NCBI GenBank assembly: GCA_017431465.1
Contig: JAFRLA010000025.1
Span: 1 to 37,795 of the forward strand
Reading direction: 5' to 3'
From: Candidatus Saccharimonadota bacterium
GTDB taxonomy: Bacteria; Patescibacteriota; Saccharimonadia; Saccharimonadales; Saccharimonadaceae
DNA length: 37,795 nt
Position numbers and translations under genes: made by a program. This document shows positions 1 to 7,797 of this stretch, in pieces (the stretch's first letter is position 1; the number at the start of each line of letters is the position of its first letter). A model generated the notes under the pieces. The model did not search any database. It was given only the letters and a program-made list of their open reading frames with translations, and was not told the DNA's origin.

Positions 1-91
1 CCACAGCCATAACCAAAATGCAACTATTTTGTCTATCCAGTCCACACGACTACGAAACATCGAATAACTGAGCGCCGCCCGGGCCCTAGTA

Positions 92-490
92 CTAGCTAGC
101 AGCTATGCAGCGTACAGTAAACCCGTACCACTTGCGGTTGCTGCTCTGAGGAGAGACATTGGAGCTATACAGGCTCAGGTTGTAGGCGTTGTTATTATTG
201 TACGCCACAGACGACCAATAGTAGCCGTAGGAGCCCTGATCGAGGGTACTGCCGCCGCCGCGGCTGCCAGACAGGACGAAGGCAGGGCCGCTAGAACTCA
301 TCATGCTGCTTGCACTATTATAGTTGTTATAGAGGGTTTGGAACTCTGAGTTGGTTGGGAGGCGCCAGCCTTTCGGGCAGATACTCGCTGTAGCGGTGCC
401 AGAGGACATACCGTATGTGCCGGTACCAGCAGTAGCAGCATACCAGTTATAGTAGGTGCCGTAGCTAGTGTTACCAGAATCTAAGACCAT
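92..490 (-). pseudogene. C-terminal part of FISUMP-domain secreted protein, cut off by an in-frame TGA
   Basis: This 132-residue reading frame is the direct in-frame continuation of the gene at 503-1765; only a TGA at 503-505 and four codons (D-D-R-S) separate them. It holds the conserved end of a FISUMP (Fibrobacter succinogenes major paralogous) domain: YNWYAAT near residue 15, CPKGWRLPT near residue 38, the YYWSS motif near residue 90 and a terminal FTVRC near residue 125. No Shine-Dalgarno site precedes the ATG at 490, so independent translation looks unlikely. It is either the 3' half of a recently interrupted gene or is reached by UGA readthrough. No further stop occurs in its length, which suggests the lesion is recent or tolerated. 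Confidence 0.7.
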
Positions 491-502
491 AGATCGATCG
501 TC

Positions 503-1765
503 TCAAGATGAGTTGTTACTTGTACACCAAGTACCAGAGTTACTGGCGGTGAGATTAAAGCTCGTCGTAACGTTGGAGTCGGCAGAAGTTAGCGTCTTTG
601 AGCCTACTAGGCGGAGGTTCTGGGTCATCCAGATGTTGCCGTCATTTAGTTTCTTTACGGTATAGGTCTTGTTGTCACGAGAATCGGTCAGAGTCTTGGA
701 AGCGCCGGTAGCGGTCTCTGCGATCGTATCTGGCTCCATGTCTTGCATGTAGGTTAGATCGGAGAGAGGCTTAGCAGTTTTCGCTACAGTAAAGGAGATG
801 GTAGCTGGAGTAGAGCTACCAGTATTGTTTAGGATAGTGATTGTCTGAGCAGCGGCGGAATCTGGGTCAGTTTTGTCTGTAGTGTAGCCAGAGCAGGTAT
901 AATCTGCTGGGCAGGTTACGCCAGAGAGATAGTAGCCGGTAGCTGGGGTAACGGTAATGGTCTTAGAAGCATTTCTCGCAATCTTGAGGCTCATCGGGGA
1001 GATGCTCAAGTTAGAAGTCTCGCTAGCCTGAACTTGGCCTACGTGTGGGTTATCGCCATCGAAGATCGTAGCGGTATAGGTTAAGTTCGTAGCGTAAGTA
1101 CCGGTCGGGGTAGCGCCAGCAGAAACGCCGTATGTGACGCGGGTAGCTTCGCCGCCGCTGGTTTCCTGATCGTAGGATTTAATAGTAGTATCGGTACTAG
1201 AAGCTGCAGTCCAGGAAGTAACAATACCGTTATCGGTCTTATAAGACCAGACGTTCTGGCCACCAGCCACTTCGCCGTTAGATTCGGTGAGGACGCCGGC
1301 TGGGATATTCTTTGTGTTGTCTGATACGTTTACAAGATTAGGCTGAGACGTCTGGAGGGAAACCGCGTACCCGGAAGGGCTGTTTGTATAAACTGTGATA
1401 TCTGAGTAAGTAGAAGTGTAAGTGTTCGGGGTCATGATCGACTTAGCACAAGAAGTATTAGTGTTTACCTCATCTGCTCCGCCAGTTGTCCCATCGAAGG
1501 TGTCTACCTGTTTCGAACCCTCAGAGCCATTACTCGTAGCGTAGCGGTTTACTACGCCATAGGTTACGCCAGATTGAGCGATACAATCTGGATTCGTATC
1601 GTTCGGGCTCTGGATTTTCATGGCGATCGCCGTAGCGACCTCAGCGTTGAGTTGAACTGCGCCGTCCGCGCCTGCCGCGAAACTCGCCGCTAGCGGGATA
1701 GCCGCTAGACCAAGACCGGCAACTATACCAGTCGTTACAATTGTTTTCTTTGTGGTATAAGACAT
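503..1765 (-). CDS. Secreted FISUMP-domain surface protein, N-terminal part
   Basis: The 420-residue product starts with a signal peptide (basic TTKK, hydrophobic segment about residues 10-31, likely cleavage after the SFAAG region). A Thr/Ser/Asn-rich exported region follows, with about six cysteines, consistent with beta-sandwich or disulfide-bonded folds. From about residue 335 it enters a FISUMP domain (LTYMQDM, then NIWMTQNLRL), which is interrupted by the TGA at 503-505 shortly after the WCTSNNSS region. The start is supported by AGGAGGT about 7 nt upstream and by a strong promoter at 1834-1862. Proteins of this kind are recurrent surface proteins in Saccharibacteria; the function is unknown, and a host-contact role is inference. 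Confidence 0.75.
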   Translation of the reverse strand: MSYTTKKTIVTTGIVAGLGLAAIPLAASFAAGADGAVQLNAEVATAIAMKIQSPNDTNPDCIAQSGVTYGVVNRYATSNGSEGSKQVDTFDGTTGGADEVNTNTSCAKSIMTPNTYTSTYSDITVYTNSPSGYAVSLQTSQPNLVNVSDNTKNIPAGVLTESNGEVAGGQNVWSYKTDNGIVTSWTAASSTDTTIKSYDQETSGGEATRVTYGVSAGATPTGTYATNLTYTATIFDGDNPHVGQVQASETSNLSISPMSLKIARNASKTITVTPATGYYLSGVTCPADYTCSGYTTDKTDPDSAAAQTITILNNTGSSTPATISFTVAKTAKPLSDLTYMQDMEPDTIAETATGASKTLTDSRDNKTYTVKKLNDGNIWMTQNLRLVGSKTLTSADSNVTTSFNLTASNSGTWCTSNNSS

Positions 1766-1833
1766 CTGTCCTACCTCCTGCTTACTTTAACTTTTAACTT
1801 TAATATAACCGGTCTATGACCTTTATGCTTACT

Positions 1834-1862
1834 ATTTTACACAACCATTTTGGCTTTGTCAA
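1834..1862 (-). promoter_or_regulatory. Sigma70-type promoter of the FISUMP gene
   Basis: On the minus strand TTGACA (1857-1862) is separated by exactly 17 nt from TAAAAT (1834-1839). Transcription would start near 1827, giving a leader of about 60 nt that contains the AGGAGGT ribosome site (complement of 1773-1779). Confidence 0.75.
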
Positions 1863-1868
1863 TACATT

Positions 1869-2708
1869 TTATATTATCAATAATTTCAAAATCACATCCT
1901 GCAACACGAACGCCGTCAAAAATCCGACAAACAGAAACGGCCCAAACGGAACTTGTGCCTTCTTCCCTTCTTTTAGCATAATCGGGATAGAACATACGCT
2001 CGCAGAGAAGTTTGCCACAAACAGCGCAATCAGCGCCAAAAACCAATTCGGCAAAAGCAACGCAATCGCTAGCGCCAAAAGCCAATCCCCGCCACCAACC
2101 AACTTCTCTTTCGAAAACGCATATAATATATAATACAGCGCCGGCAACATCCCAACCGCGCCCACAAACCCTAGCCAATCCACCCCCTCGAAAATCGCAA
2201 TCGTCGCAAAATACGCCACCGCAAAAATATTTGCAAACATTAGTCCTAAATTCGGCATCCTTCCCCATTTTGCGTCATACACCACTACTACCCACATCGC
2301 CACGATCGCAAGCAGCGCAAACGTCATTTTTAGTACCGCGACCAGCGGAAACCCACTAAGCCACGGAGCCGCACCTGCGCCCGCCTCAGTGCTGCCGCCA
2401 AAAATCGGCTGATAAAAATATGTTCCAATCAGCACGAATACAATCGCCAGCCCGACTTCGCTCAGAATCTCCGCTTTACCAATCTTCGCCCCACATTTTT
2501 TACACTTACCTCCCTGAAAAATCCACGACAAAATCGGCACATTTTCCCCGACGCTCAATTTTTTTCCGCAACTCATACACACCGACCTTTTCCCCGGGTT
2601 CTCTTTCTTCTGCTCTTTTAGTCTCAGCCGCCACGCCTGGCAACACGCAAAACTCCCAAAAACCGCCCCGAAAACAAACAAAATCGCCAAAAACACTACC
2701 TCATTCAT
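1869..2708 (-). CDS. pilD: Prepilin peptidase / methyltransferase (type IV leader peptidase, A24 family)
   Basis: Integral membrane aspartic protease that cleaves the leader of type IV prepilins and N-methylates the new terminus. The 279-residue product has the N-terminal domain with two CxxC pairs (CMSC, CKKC) on a cytoplasmic loop, then several hydrophobic helices. The two catalytic aspartates lie in YDAKWGRMPN and GGGDWLLA. I chose the ATG at 2708 rather than the farther 2801: family members begin at this first membrane helix, and TATAAT (2715-2720) lies 6 nt upstream, so the upstream codons would not be transcribed. It is divergent from the pilin gene at 2811, its likely substrate. Confidence 0.85.
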   Translation of the reverse strand: MNEVVFLAILFVFGAVFGSFACCQAWRLRLKEQKKENPGKRSVCMSCGKKLSVGENVPILSWIFQGGKCKKCGAKIGKAEILSEVGLAIVFVLIGTYFYQPIFGGSTEAGAGAAPWLSGFPLVAVLKMTFALLAIVAMWVVVVYDAKWGRMPNLGLMFANIFAVAYFATIAIFEGVDWLGFVGAVGMLPALYYILYAFSKEKLVGGGDWLLALAIALLLPNWFLALIALFVANFSASVCSIPIMLKEGKKAQVPFGPFLFVGFLTAFVLQDVILKLLII

Positions 2709-2714
2709 ACTCCC

Positions 2715-2723
2715 ATTATACCA
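2715..2723 (-). promoter_or_regulatory. Extended -10 promoter giving a leaderless prepilin peptidase mRNA
   Basis: TGG-TATAAT on the minus strand, followed by six bases and then the ATG at 2708. The predicted +1 is the A of the start codon. No good -35 is visible at the usual distance. Confidence 0.55.
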
Positions 2724-2747
2724 TACCCATAAAAAGCCAAAAAACAC

Positions 2748-2776
2748 TTGCATTTTATTCGAACTTGCTATATTAT
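2748..2776 (+). promoter_or_regulatory. Promoter of the type IV pilin gene
   Basis: TTGCAT (2748-2753), 17-nt spacer, TATTAT (2771-2776). Transcription would start near 2783, leaving a leader of about 28 nt with an AGAGG ribosome site before the ATG at 2811. Confidence 0.6.
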
Positions 2777-2810
2777 ATACATAAGTGTAATTAATAAGCA
2801 AAGAGGATAT

Positions 2811-3356
2811 ATGTTAAAGAATCATACTAAAGCTAAATCCGGGTTCACAATTATCGAGGTCGTGCTTGTTCTCGCTATTGCTGGTCTTATCTTCTTGATG
2901 GTCTTCTTGGCCTTGCCAGCTCTCCAGCGCTCCCAGCGCGATACCCAGCGCCGCGACGATCTGTCCGGTCTATCTACCCGTATTACCGACTACCAATCTA
3001 ACAACCGCGGCAAAGTCCCTAGCGACACTAAGTGGGCCGACTTCCTTCGCAAATACATGAAACAGTCCGGCGATGACAGCATTAAAAATACCGGAAGCGA
3101 AGAATGGACCGAAAAAATGAACGAAGGTGAATTCGTCGATCCAGACGGCTCCGCCTACGGCATCAAGGTCGAAAGCGGCAACTCCGGGACCCTAAATAGC
3201 GATTTTAAAGAGAACAATCATCTTATCCATGTTTACTACGGCGCTAAATGCGGCGACGACGAAAGCGTCGTCCCGGCGACCGGCGGCTCTTCTCGCCAAA
3301 TTGCCTTCCTCTACCCTCTTGAAGGCGGCGGTGTTTACTGCGGCTCGAACAGCTAA
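2811..3356 (+). CDS. Type IV pilin-like protein (prepilin N-terminal methylation motif)
   Basis: The 181-residue prepilin has a short basic leader ending in KSG, then FTIIE, the classic type III cleavage/methylation signal (cut between G and F, with E at mature position +5). A hydrophobic alpha-1 helix follows (about residues 12-35) and then a soluble C-terminal domain. Two cysteines (in AKCGDD and VYCGS) near the C-terminus could form the D-region disulfide loop. The ATG at 2811 is chosen because it has AGAGG 7 nt upstream and gives a normal leader; the upstream ATG at 2748 lies inside the promoter. Saccharibacteria use type IV pili for twitching and host contact. Whether this is the major or a minor pilin cannot be told. 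Confidence 0.85.
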   Translation: MLKNHTKAKSGFTIIEVVLVLAIAGLIFLMVFLALPALQRSQRDTQRRDDLSGLSTRITDYQSNNRGKVPSDTKWADFLRKYMKQSGDDSIKNTGSEEWTEKMNEGEFVDPDGSAYGIKVESGNSGTLNSDFKENNHLIHVYYGAKCGDDESVVPATGGSSRQIAFLYPLEGGGVYCGSNS

Positions 3357-3375
3357 TTAAGCTAAAGACATTCTT

Positions 3376-3436
3376 AGAAAGCTTCCTCGCGCAGAGGAAG
3401 CTTTCTACATAAGCATTTGACCTCAAAAAGCTTATG
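3376..3436. terminator. Tandem hairpins between convergent pilin and DUF4868 genes
   Basis: A 13-bp perfect inverted repeat (3376-3388 with 3394-3406, 5-nt loop) lies about 20 nt after the pilin stop. A second 7-bp repeat follows (CATAAGC 3408-3414 with GCTTATG 3430-3436). Neither has a good U tract on the plus strand. The position between two convergent genes suggests a bidirectional transcript end or mRNA 3' stabilisation. Confidence 0.5.
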
Positions 3437-3471
3437 GCACTATATTGCGAAATTATTAACTTTTATGCTGT

Positions 3472-4449
3472 CTACCCTCTTGGCGGCTCGCCTTCAGTAT
3501 CCGCAAGTAATTTCTTCGATTTAATCTCGTATCGTTTCCCGTTCACCGGCGAAACATAATAATCTTCATTAATCAAATTAACGAACATCGACAAATCCTT
3601 ATCGTCCATAATAATAATCGACCCGTCATCATCCGTCATCAGCTCAAGCTGCATCTCGTCCGCATAATCGATCAGCTGCTCCTGGCTCATCTCTTCTTCA
3701 ATCGACATCGCCTGGACTTTACGAAGCGCCGGTTTTCGCTCCTGCAAAAGCGCGTCAAGCGTCAGTCCTTCCGCAAACGACAGTTTGTACTTTTCGGTTA
3801 GCTCCTTCGCTTTTTCCTCCGCAATTACCTGCGTCTTGTAGTCATACTGGAACAAAACCTCAAATTTCTTCTGCACAAAAATTACGACGTTGTCGCCAAC
3901 AATCGCAACCTGATTGTCCGCCGGCATTTTAATCGCCACTTCCGCTGAGAACGGCTCAAAACTCTCGCCGTTAAGTTCCCAAGACGAAGCTCCTTTAATC
4001 GCCGACGAAGCCGAAAGCCCCTTCGCAATGTAGAAAAACTTCATATCCCCGGTCGAAGAATCCGGATAGGAAAACTTAGCTAGAATCCCCTTAATCTTTT
4101 TAAATTCGTACTCGTTATCCGAAAAATAATCAATGTCCTTATACTCGTTTTCAATCAAATGCAGCAGCGTCTCCGCTCGTCCTACTTTTGAAAGCTTGGT
4201 CCGATAAATAACCTTCTCTTCCCCATCGCTCTTCTCATATTCGCGACATTCAAGCCCTTTATCCGCCTCGTCAATAATATATTTTATCGCCTCATTCATA
4301 AACAGCGCCTTGACCGAGTTGGTCAAAGACTCCGAATATTTTACCTTGTATGGCGTATAATTTTTGTTGAACAAAAACAGCTCAACCGAAACATTTCCCT
4401 TAATCTCGTCCACCTCGTTCGCCCACTGAAATACATCAAAATCTTTCAT
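3472..4449 (-). CDS. DUF4868 / KwaB-like protein
   Basis: The 325-residue soluble protein has no signal peptide or membrane helix. The second half resembles DUF4868, the family of KwaB from the Kiwa anti-phage system: VVIFVQKKFEVLFQYD near residue 205, a following helix-rich segment, and a closing pattern LINEDYYVSPVNGKRYEIKSKK near the C-terminus. This is recognition by pattern memory, not a search. AAAGGAGGT sits 6 nt before the ATG. It is the last gene of an rnhA-CYTH-DUF4868 operon. The membrane partner KwaA is not encoded nearby, so a complete Kiwa system is not shown. Alternative: a CPR-specific protein of unknown role. Confidence 0.55.
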   Translation of the reverse strand: MKDFDVFQWANEVDEIKGNVSVELFLFNKNYTPYKVKYSESLTNSVKALFMNEAIKYIIDEADKGLECREYEKSDGEEKVIYRTKLSKVGRAETLLHLIENEYKDIDYFSDNEYEFKKIKGILAKFSYPDSSTGDMKFFYIAKGLSASSAIKGASSWELNGESFEPFSAEVAIKMPADNQVAIVGDNVVIFVQKKFEVLFQYDYKTQVIAEEKAKELTEKYKLSFAEGLTLDALLQERKPALRKVQAMSIEEEMSQEQLIDYADEMQLELMTDDDGSIIIMDDKDLSMFVNLINEDYYVSPVNGKRYEIKSKKLLADTEGEPPRG

Positions 4450-4472
4450 GAGATACCTCCTTTATATATTTA

Positions 4473-5012
4473 TTATAACAAATCGAAATATGTATCGTTT
4501 GTGATAGTCTTCTCGTCCTGCGAAAATAGTTTTAGCGTCCGCTTAAGATCGTCCATCACTTCCGAAACCTTATCGTCGTCTTTTAATTTTGTCTCAATCT
4601 TCAAATAATGCCCTGGAACTCGATCAACTTTATCTAGGTACATTACCGCATCGTCACCAATCCGGAGCACTTGCCGTCGGCGCGAAACCTCCGCCGCATT
4701 CCCAAACCCGAGCTGATGAATCAAGTTTACCGTCTCGACATAATCGTTAACTTGCGTCTGGTTAACTACGTCAACGCCCGAGTCGGCAATATGTCGTTTC
4801 AAAATCAAAATGTATTTCGGCGGCTGCTCTACCGACTTCATCTCCGTCCGCATAATCATTCTCGGCATATTCATATTCGGCCGGTATCCCCGCGGCAGAT
4901 AAACTCGATCATGTTGCCACATCACCGGCTCAAACTCCAGCGAGATTTCCTTCATTCGCCGGTCAAGCTCTTCCTTATTCTTGACCTTCGTCTTAATAAT
5001 TGCTCGTTTCAT
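4473..5012 (-). CDS. CYTH-domain protein (CyaB / triphosphate tunnel family), degenerate signature
   Basis: The 179-residue protein has the pattern of CYTH folds: an N-terminal strand, KNKEELDRRM helix, a Q-H-D-R-V-Y segment near residue 34, MRTEM and YILILKR strands, RRRQVLRIGD near residue 111 and MYLDKVDRVPGHYLKIE near residue 125. CYTH enzymes act on triphosphate substrates such as ATP, thiamine triphosphate or polyphosphate. The hallmark ExExK of the first strand reads IIKTK here, so two metal-binding acidic residues appear lost and classic catalysis is doubtful. The start lies 1 nt after the rnhA stop, with GGGAG about 10 nt upstream. The gene sits between rnhA and the KwaB-like gene. 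Confidence 0.6.
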   Translation of the reverse strand: MKRAIIKTKVKNKEELDRRMKEISLEFEPVMWQHDRVYLPRGYRPNMNMPRMIMRTEMKSVEQPPKYILILKRHIADSGVDVVNQTQVNDYVETVNLIHQLGFGNAAEVSRRRQVLRIGDDAVMYLDKVDRVPGHYLKIETKLKDDDKVSEVMDDLKRTLKLFSQDEKTITNDTYFDLL

Positions 5013-5013
5013 A

Positions 5014-5463
5014 TTATTCTTTCTCCCACTCCTCTATTGTTAAACCTTTTCTAGCTTTGTTCGCAAATTCGTCCGCCATTTCATTTCCTTCCGTCCCAAC
5101 ATGGCCTCTCGTCCAAATAATCTCCGGCCGATATTTCCGATAGAGCATATACACTGCCTTGACTAATTCCAAATTCTTAATCGGACCGCCTTTTTTCGTC
5201 CAACCTCGCGCTTCCCAGCCCGGCGCCCATTCCATCAGCACATTCTTCCAAAATTCCGAATCCGTATGGATCTCACAGCCTTCGTCTCCAGCATATTTAA
5301 TCGCCGCACCAATCGCTGAACCCTCCATCCGGATATTCGAAGACTTTTCCTCGCTACCTAGACAGACCGGCACAAACTTGCCGTCCGGGGTCTCCTCAAT
5401 CACGGCGTAACCGCCAGGCCCGGGATTTGGATTTGCGCTCCCGTCCGTCCACAGTATTTTCAT
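5014..5463 (-). CDS. rnhA: Ribonuclease HI
   Basis: Degrades the RNA strand of RNA-DNA hybrids (primers, R-loops). The 149-residue product has the full RNase HI active site: D7 in WTDGS, E47 in RMEGSA, D68 in HTDSE, H121 in TRGHVG and D131 in NEMADEFANK. Length is typical. First gene of a three-gene operon with the CYTH and KwaB-like genes (1-nt and 23-nt gaps). The ATG is 6 nt downstream of TGG-TATAAT, so the mRNA is predicted to be leaderless. Confidence 0.93.
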   Translation of the reverse strand: MKILWTDGSANPNPGPGGYAVIEETPDGKFVPVCLGSEEKSSNIRMEGSAIGAAIKYAGDEGCEIHTDSEFWKNVLMEWAPGWEARGWTKKGGPIKNLELVKAVYMLYRKYRPEIIWTRGHVGTEGNEMADEFANKARKGLTIEEWEKE

Positions 5464-5469
5464 ACTCTA

Positions 5470-5478
5470 ATTATACCA
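5470..5478 (-). promoter_or_regulatory. Extended -10 promoter, leaderless rnhA operon
   Basis: TGG-TATAAT (complement of 5470-5478), then six bases, then the ATG at 5463. The predicted transcript begins at the start codon. Confidence 0.55.
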
Positions 5479-5508
5479 TAACAGGGGCTATTTTCCAAGA
5501 CTGCCTAG

Positions 5509-6948
5509 TTATTTTTTGCCGCGAAGTTGCGCCCTCAACTTATTTCGCGCGTGCGGCGTAATAATCTTATCAAACCACGAATCCCGCGCCATCTGCTTCT
5601 TACTCGTCAGAATTTCTACCATATCTCCGTGCTTTAACCGCGTCGAGAGACTGCTCATTTTTCCATTAATCTTAACCCCTAAAACTCGTTCGCCAATCTC
5701 TGAGTGTAGCCGATACGCAAAGTCTAGCGGCAACGCCCCGACCGGTAAATCAATGATGTCCCCCTTCGGCGTATAAACAAAGATCTTGTCTGCAAACAGA
5801 TTTAACTTCAGTTTTTTCATATCAATTTTCTTCCCCTCGCGCAGCTGCGCCGCTGTCGTCTGAAGCTCAGTAATCCACAAAAGCGACGTCGGCAAATGCT
5901 GAATCTTCCCCGTCCGATAATTCTCGGTCAGTTTTTGCTCATTATAATAAAATGACGCCGCCAACCCTCGCTCCGCATATTCATGCATCTCGTGCGTGCG
6001 AATCTGAAATTCAATAATCTTCTTGTCCGGCGTAATTACCGTCGTATGCAGCGACTGGTAGCCATTCTGCTTCGGCATCGCAATATAATCTTTGATTCGT
6101 CCCGCCATCGGCGTATAAAGCGAGTGGATTAACCCTAAAACCAGATAACAATCCGTGATATCATTAACGATAATTCGAAGCGCCGTCAAATCATAAATCT
6201 CGCCAATGTTCTGATCATGTTTCGCCAACTTTTTATGCAAAGAATAGACTGACTTCACTCGCCCATCAATCGAGAACCGAATCTTCTCCCGACCCAAAAG
6301 TTCCGCGACTTCTTTCCGAATTTTAATCAACGTTTTTTCCGCCGATTTATTGTACTCGTCAATCAATTTCTGCAGCTCGCGAAATCTCCTTGGGTCAACA
6401 TACGAAAATGCGAGATCTGACATCTCTACCCTCAGCCGTCCCATGTTCAATCGGTCTGCCATCGGTGCAAAAACTTCCAAAGATTCTTTCGCAATTTTCT
6501 TTTGTTTGTCTGGCGACAACGCCGACAAAGTCCGAAGATTGTGCATCCGATCCGCTAATTTAATAATCAGAACTCGCACATCCGCACCCGTCGCGACCAA
6601 AAGCCGAAGCAAATTATCCCTTGTCTCCGGCAGATACGTATCGATGTCGCGCATCCCCGACCGCGCTTTCCCGAGCTTCGTTACGCCGTCAACCAAAAAT
6701 GCCACGGTTTCCCCGAACTCGTTCTTAATATCCTCCAGCGTAACATCTGTATCTTCGACCGTATCATGGAGTACCGCTGCAATCACCGTATCTTCATCCA
6801 TTCCCCAATCCTGCACCATCGTCATCACGGCCATCGGATGCACAATGTACGGATCGCCAGATTTTCGCATCTGCCCCTCGTGCGCTTTCGTAGCCAACTT
6901 AACCGCCTTCTCGACCCGGGCGCTATTTTTTCTAACCTTCTCTGCCAT
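5509..6948 (-). CDS. rel: RelA/SpoT-family (p)ppGpp synthetase/hydrolase
   Basis: Stringent-response enzyme making and degrading (p)ppGpp. The 479-residue product has an N-terminal HD hydrolase domain (VHP near residue 37, HDTVED at 61-66, LADRMHNL), a nucleotidyltransferase domain (GRVKSVYSLHKK, EIYDLTALR, NGYQSLHTT) and a TGS domain (VYTPKGDIIDLP). The RIKD before YIAMPK matches the RxKD signature of bifunctional Rel/SpoT enzymes rather than ExDD of RelA. The protein ends after TGS, so the usual C-terminal regulatory and ACT domains (full length about 700 or more) are missing. It starts 3 nt after parB with GGGGTAAGAG upstream, so it is co-transcribed with parAB. Confidence 0.93.
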   Translation of the reverse strand: MAEKVRKNSARVEKAVKLATKAHEGQMRKSGDPYIVHPMAVMTMVQDWGMDEDTVIAAVLHDTVEDTDVTLEDIKNEFGETVAFLVDGVTKLGKARSGMRDIDTYLPETRDNLLRLLVATGADVRVLIIKLADRMHNLRTLSALSPDKQKKIAKESLEVFAPMADRLNMGRLRVEMSDLAFSYVDPRRFRELQKLIDEYNKSAEKTLIKIRKEVAELLGREKIRFSIDGRVKSVYSLHKKLAKHDQNIGEIYDLTALRIIVNDITDCYLVLGLIHSLYTPMAGRIKDYIAMPKQNGYQSLHTTVITPDKKIIEFQIRTHEMHEYAERGLAASFYYNEQKLTENYRTGKIQHLPTSLLWITELQTTAAQLREGKKIDMKKLKLNLFADKIFVYTPKGDIIDLPVGALPLDFAYRLHSEIGERVLGVKINGKMSSLSTRLKHGDMVEILTSKKQMARDSWFDKIITPHARNKLRAQLRGKK

Positions 6949-6951
6949 CTC

Positions 6952-7797
6952 TTACCCCAGTTTTTTCAGGAGCTCTTTCAGCTCGTTTTCATTCTTGCAA
7001 GAGAGCGTTACCGAACGCGCGCTAATCCGCACTTTCGCACCCCACTTCTCCGACAATTTCGCTTCTTCCTTCAAATACGCATCAGTTTTCGTCGCTACAC
7101 TAGACGACTTTTTCTTATTCGTCGCGATAAACTGTTCGACTTTTCGCGCCGACCAACCTTCCGCAACAATCTTCGGCACCGCTTTCTCGACCAATTCCTT
7201 GTCCGCCTTAACCAGCGGTCTCATTACCCCTTCCGAAAGTTTATGTTCCATCATCGCCTTCTTCGCCATATCCGGCAAAGCAAGCAATCTCATCGTATTT
7301 TTGATCGCCGATTCGCTCTTTCCTACACGCTTTGCAATCTCTTTATCAGACAGATTAAACTGCGTCTTTAACTTCGCGTAAGCCGTCGCCAGCTCTATCG
7401 CCGACAAGTCCTCACGCTGTGCATTCTCGATAATCGAAAGTTCTAGCCGATGCTGGGCGTCCAAAGTCCGAATAATCGCCGGGACCTTCAAAAGTCCAGC
7501 CAATTTCGCCGCTCGCCACCTTCGTTCACCCGCCACAATCTTGTATTTATTCTCCTCGCGAACTAAAACTAGCGGCTCCAATACACCATGCTCTTTAATC
7601 GATGCCGCTAATTCGGCGAGTTCCGCCTCGTTGAAACTTTTTCGCGGCTGTTCCTCGTCCCTTATAATCTCCGAAACTTCAATCTCGAGCAAGCTGGAGT
7701 TCGCCAAATCCTCCGAAACCGTCGGGACAAATTCCTCATCGACTAATTCCGTCGGAATTAGACTTTCAAATCCTCGCCCTAAACCTCTTGCGCTCAT
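6952..7797 (-). CDS. parB: Chromosome partitioning protein ParB (Spo0J)
   Basis: CTP-dependent clamp that loads at parS sites and works with ParA in chromosome segregation. The 281-residue product has the ParB N-terminal domain with GERRWRAAKLAGL near residue 90 and ENAQREDLSAIE near residue 125, then a helix-turn-helix (SDKEIAKRVGKSESAIKNT near 155) and a C-terminal dimerisation region. It overlaps parA by one base (TAATG), implying translational coupling. No parS-like palindrome was found in this window. Confidence 0.93.
   Translation of the reverse strand: MSARGLGRGFESLIPTELVDEEFVPTVSEDLANSSLLEIEVSEIIRDEEQPRKSFNEAELAELAASIKEHGVLEPLVLVREENKYKIVAGERRWRAAKLAGLLKVPAIIRTLDAQHRLELSIIENAQREDLSAIELATAYAKLKTQFNLSDKEIAKRVGKSESAIKNTMRLLALPDMAKKAMMEHKLSEGVMRPLVKADKELVEKAVPKIVAEGWSARKVEQFIATNKKKSSSVATKTDAYLKEEAKLSEKWGAKVRISARSVTLSCKNENELKELLKKLG

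Noticed and set aside
1-91. A terminator in the GC-rich stretch after the FISUMP gene
   Set aside because: A short GCCCGGGC palindrome is present but without a stable longer stem or T run; nothing else is visible in these 91 bases.
503-505. UGA recoding (UGA=Gly code or selenocysteine) to explain the FISUMP stop
   Set aside because: UGA ends normal genes here (for example at 36069-36071 and at the HD gene end), only this gene has an internal UGA, and no SECIS-like hairpin is evident after it.
1816-2794. Open frames on the plus strand opposite the prepilin peptidase
   Set aside because: They lack ribosome sites and recognisable motifs and mirror the codon structure of the real minus-strand gene.
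3472-4449. A complete Kiwa defence system
   Set aside because: Only a KwaB-like gene is seen; there is no membrane protein resembling KwaA next to it.
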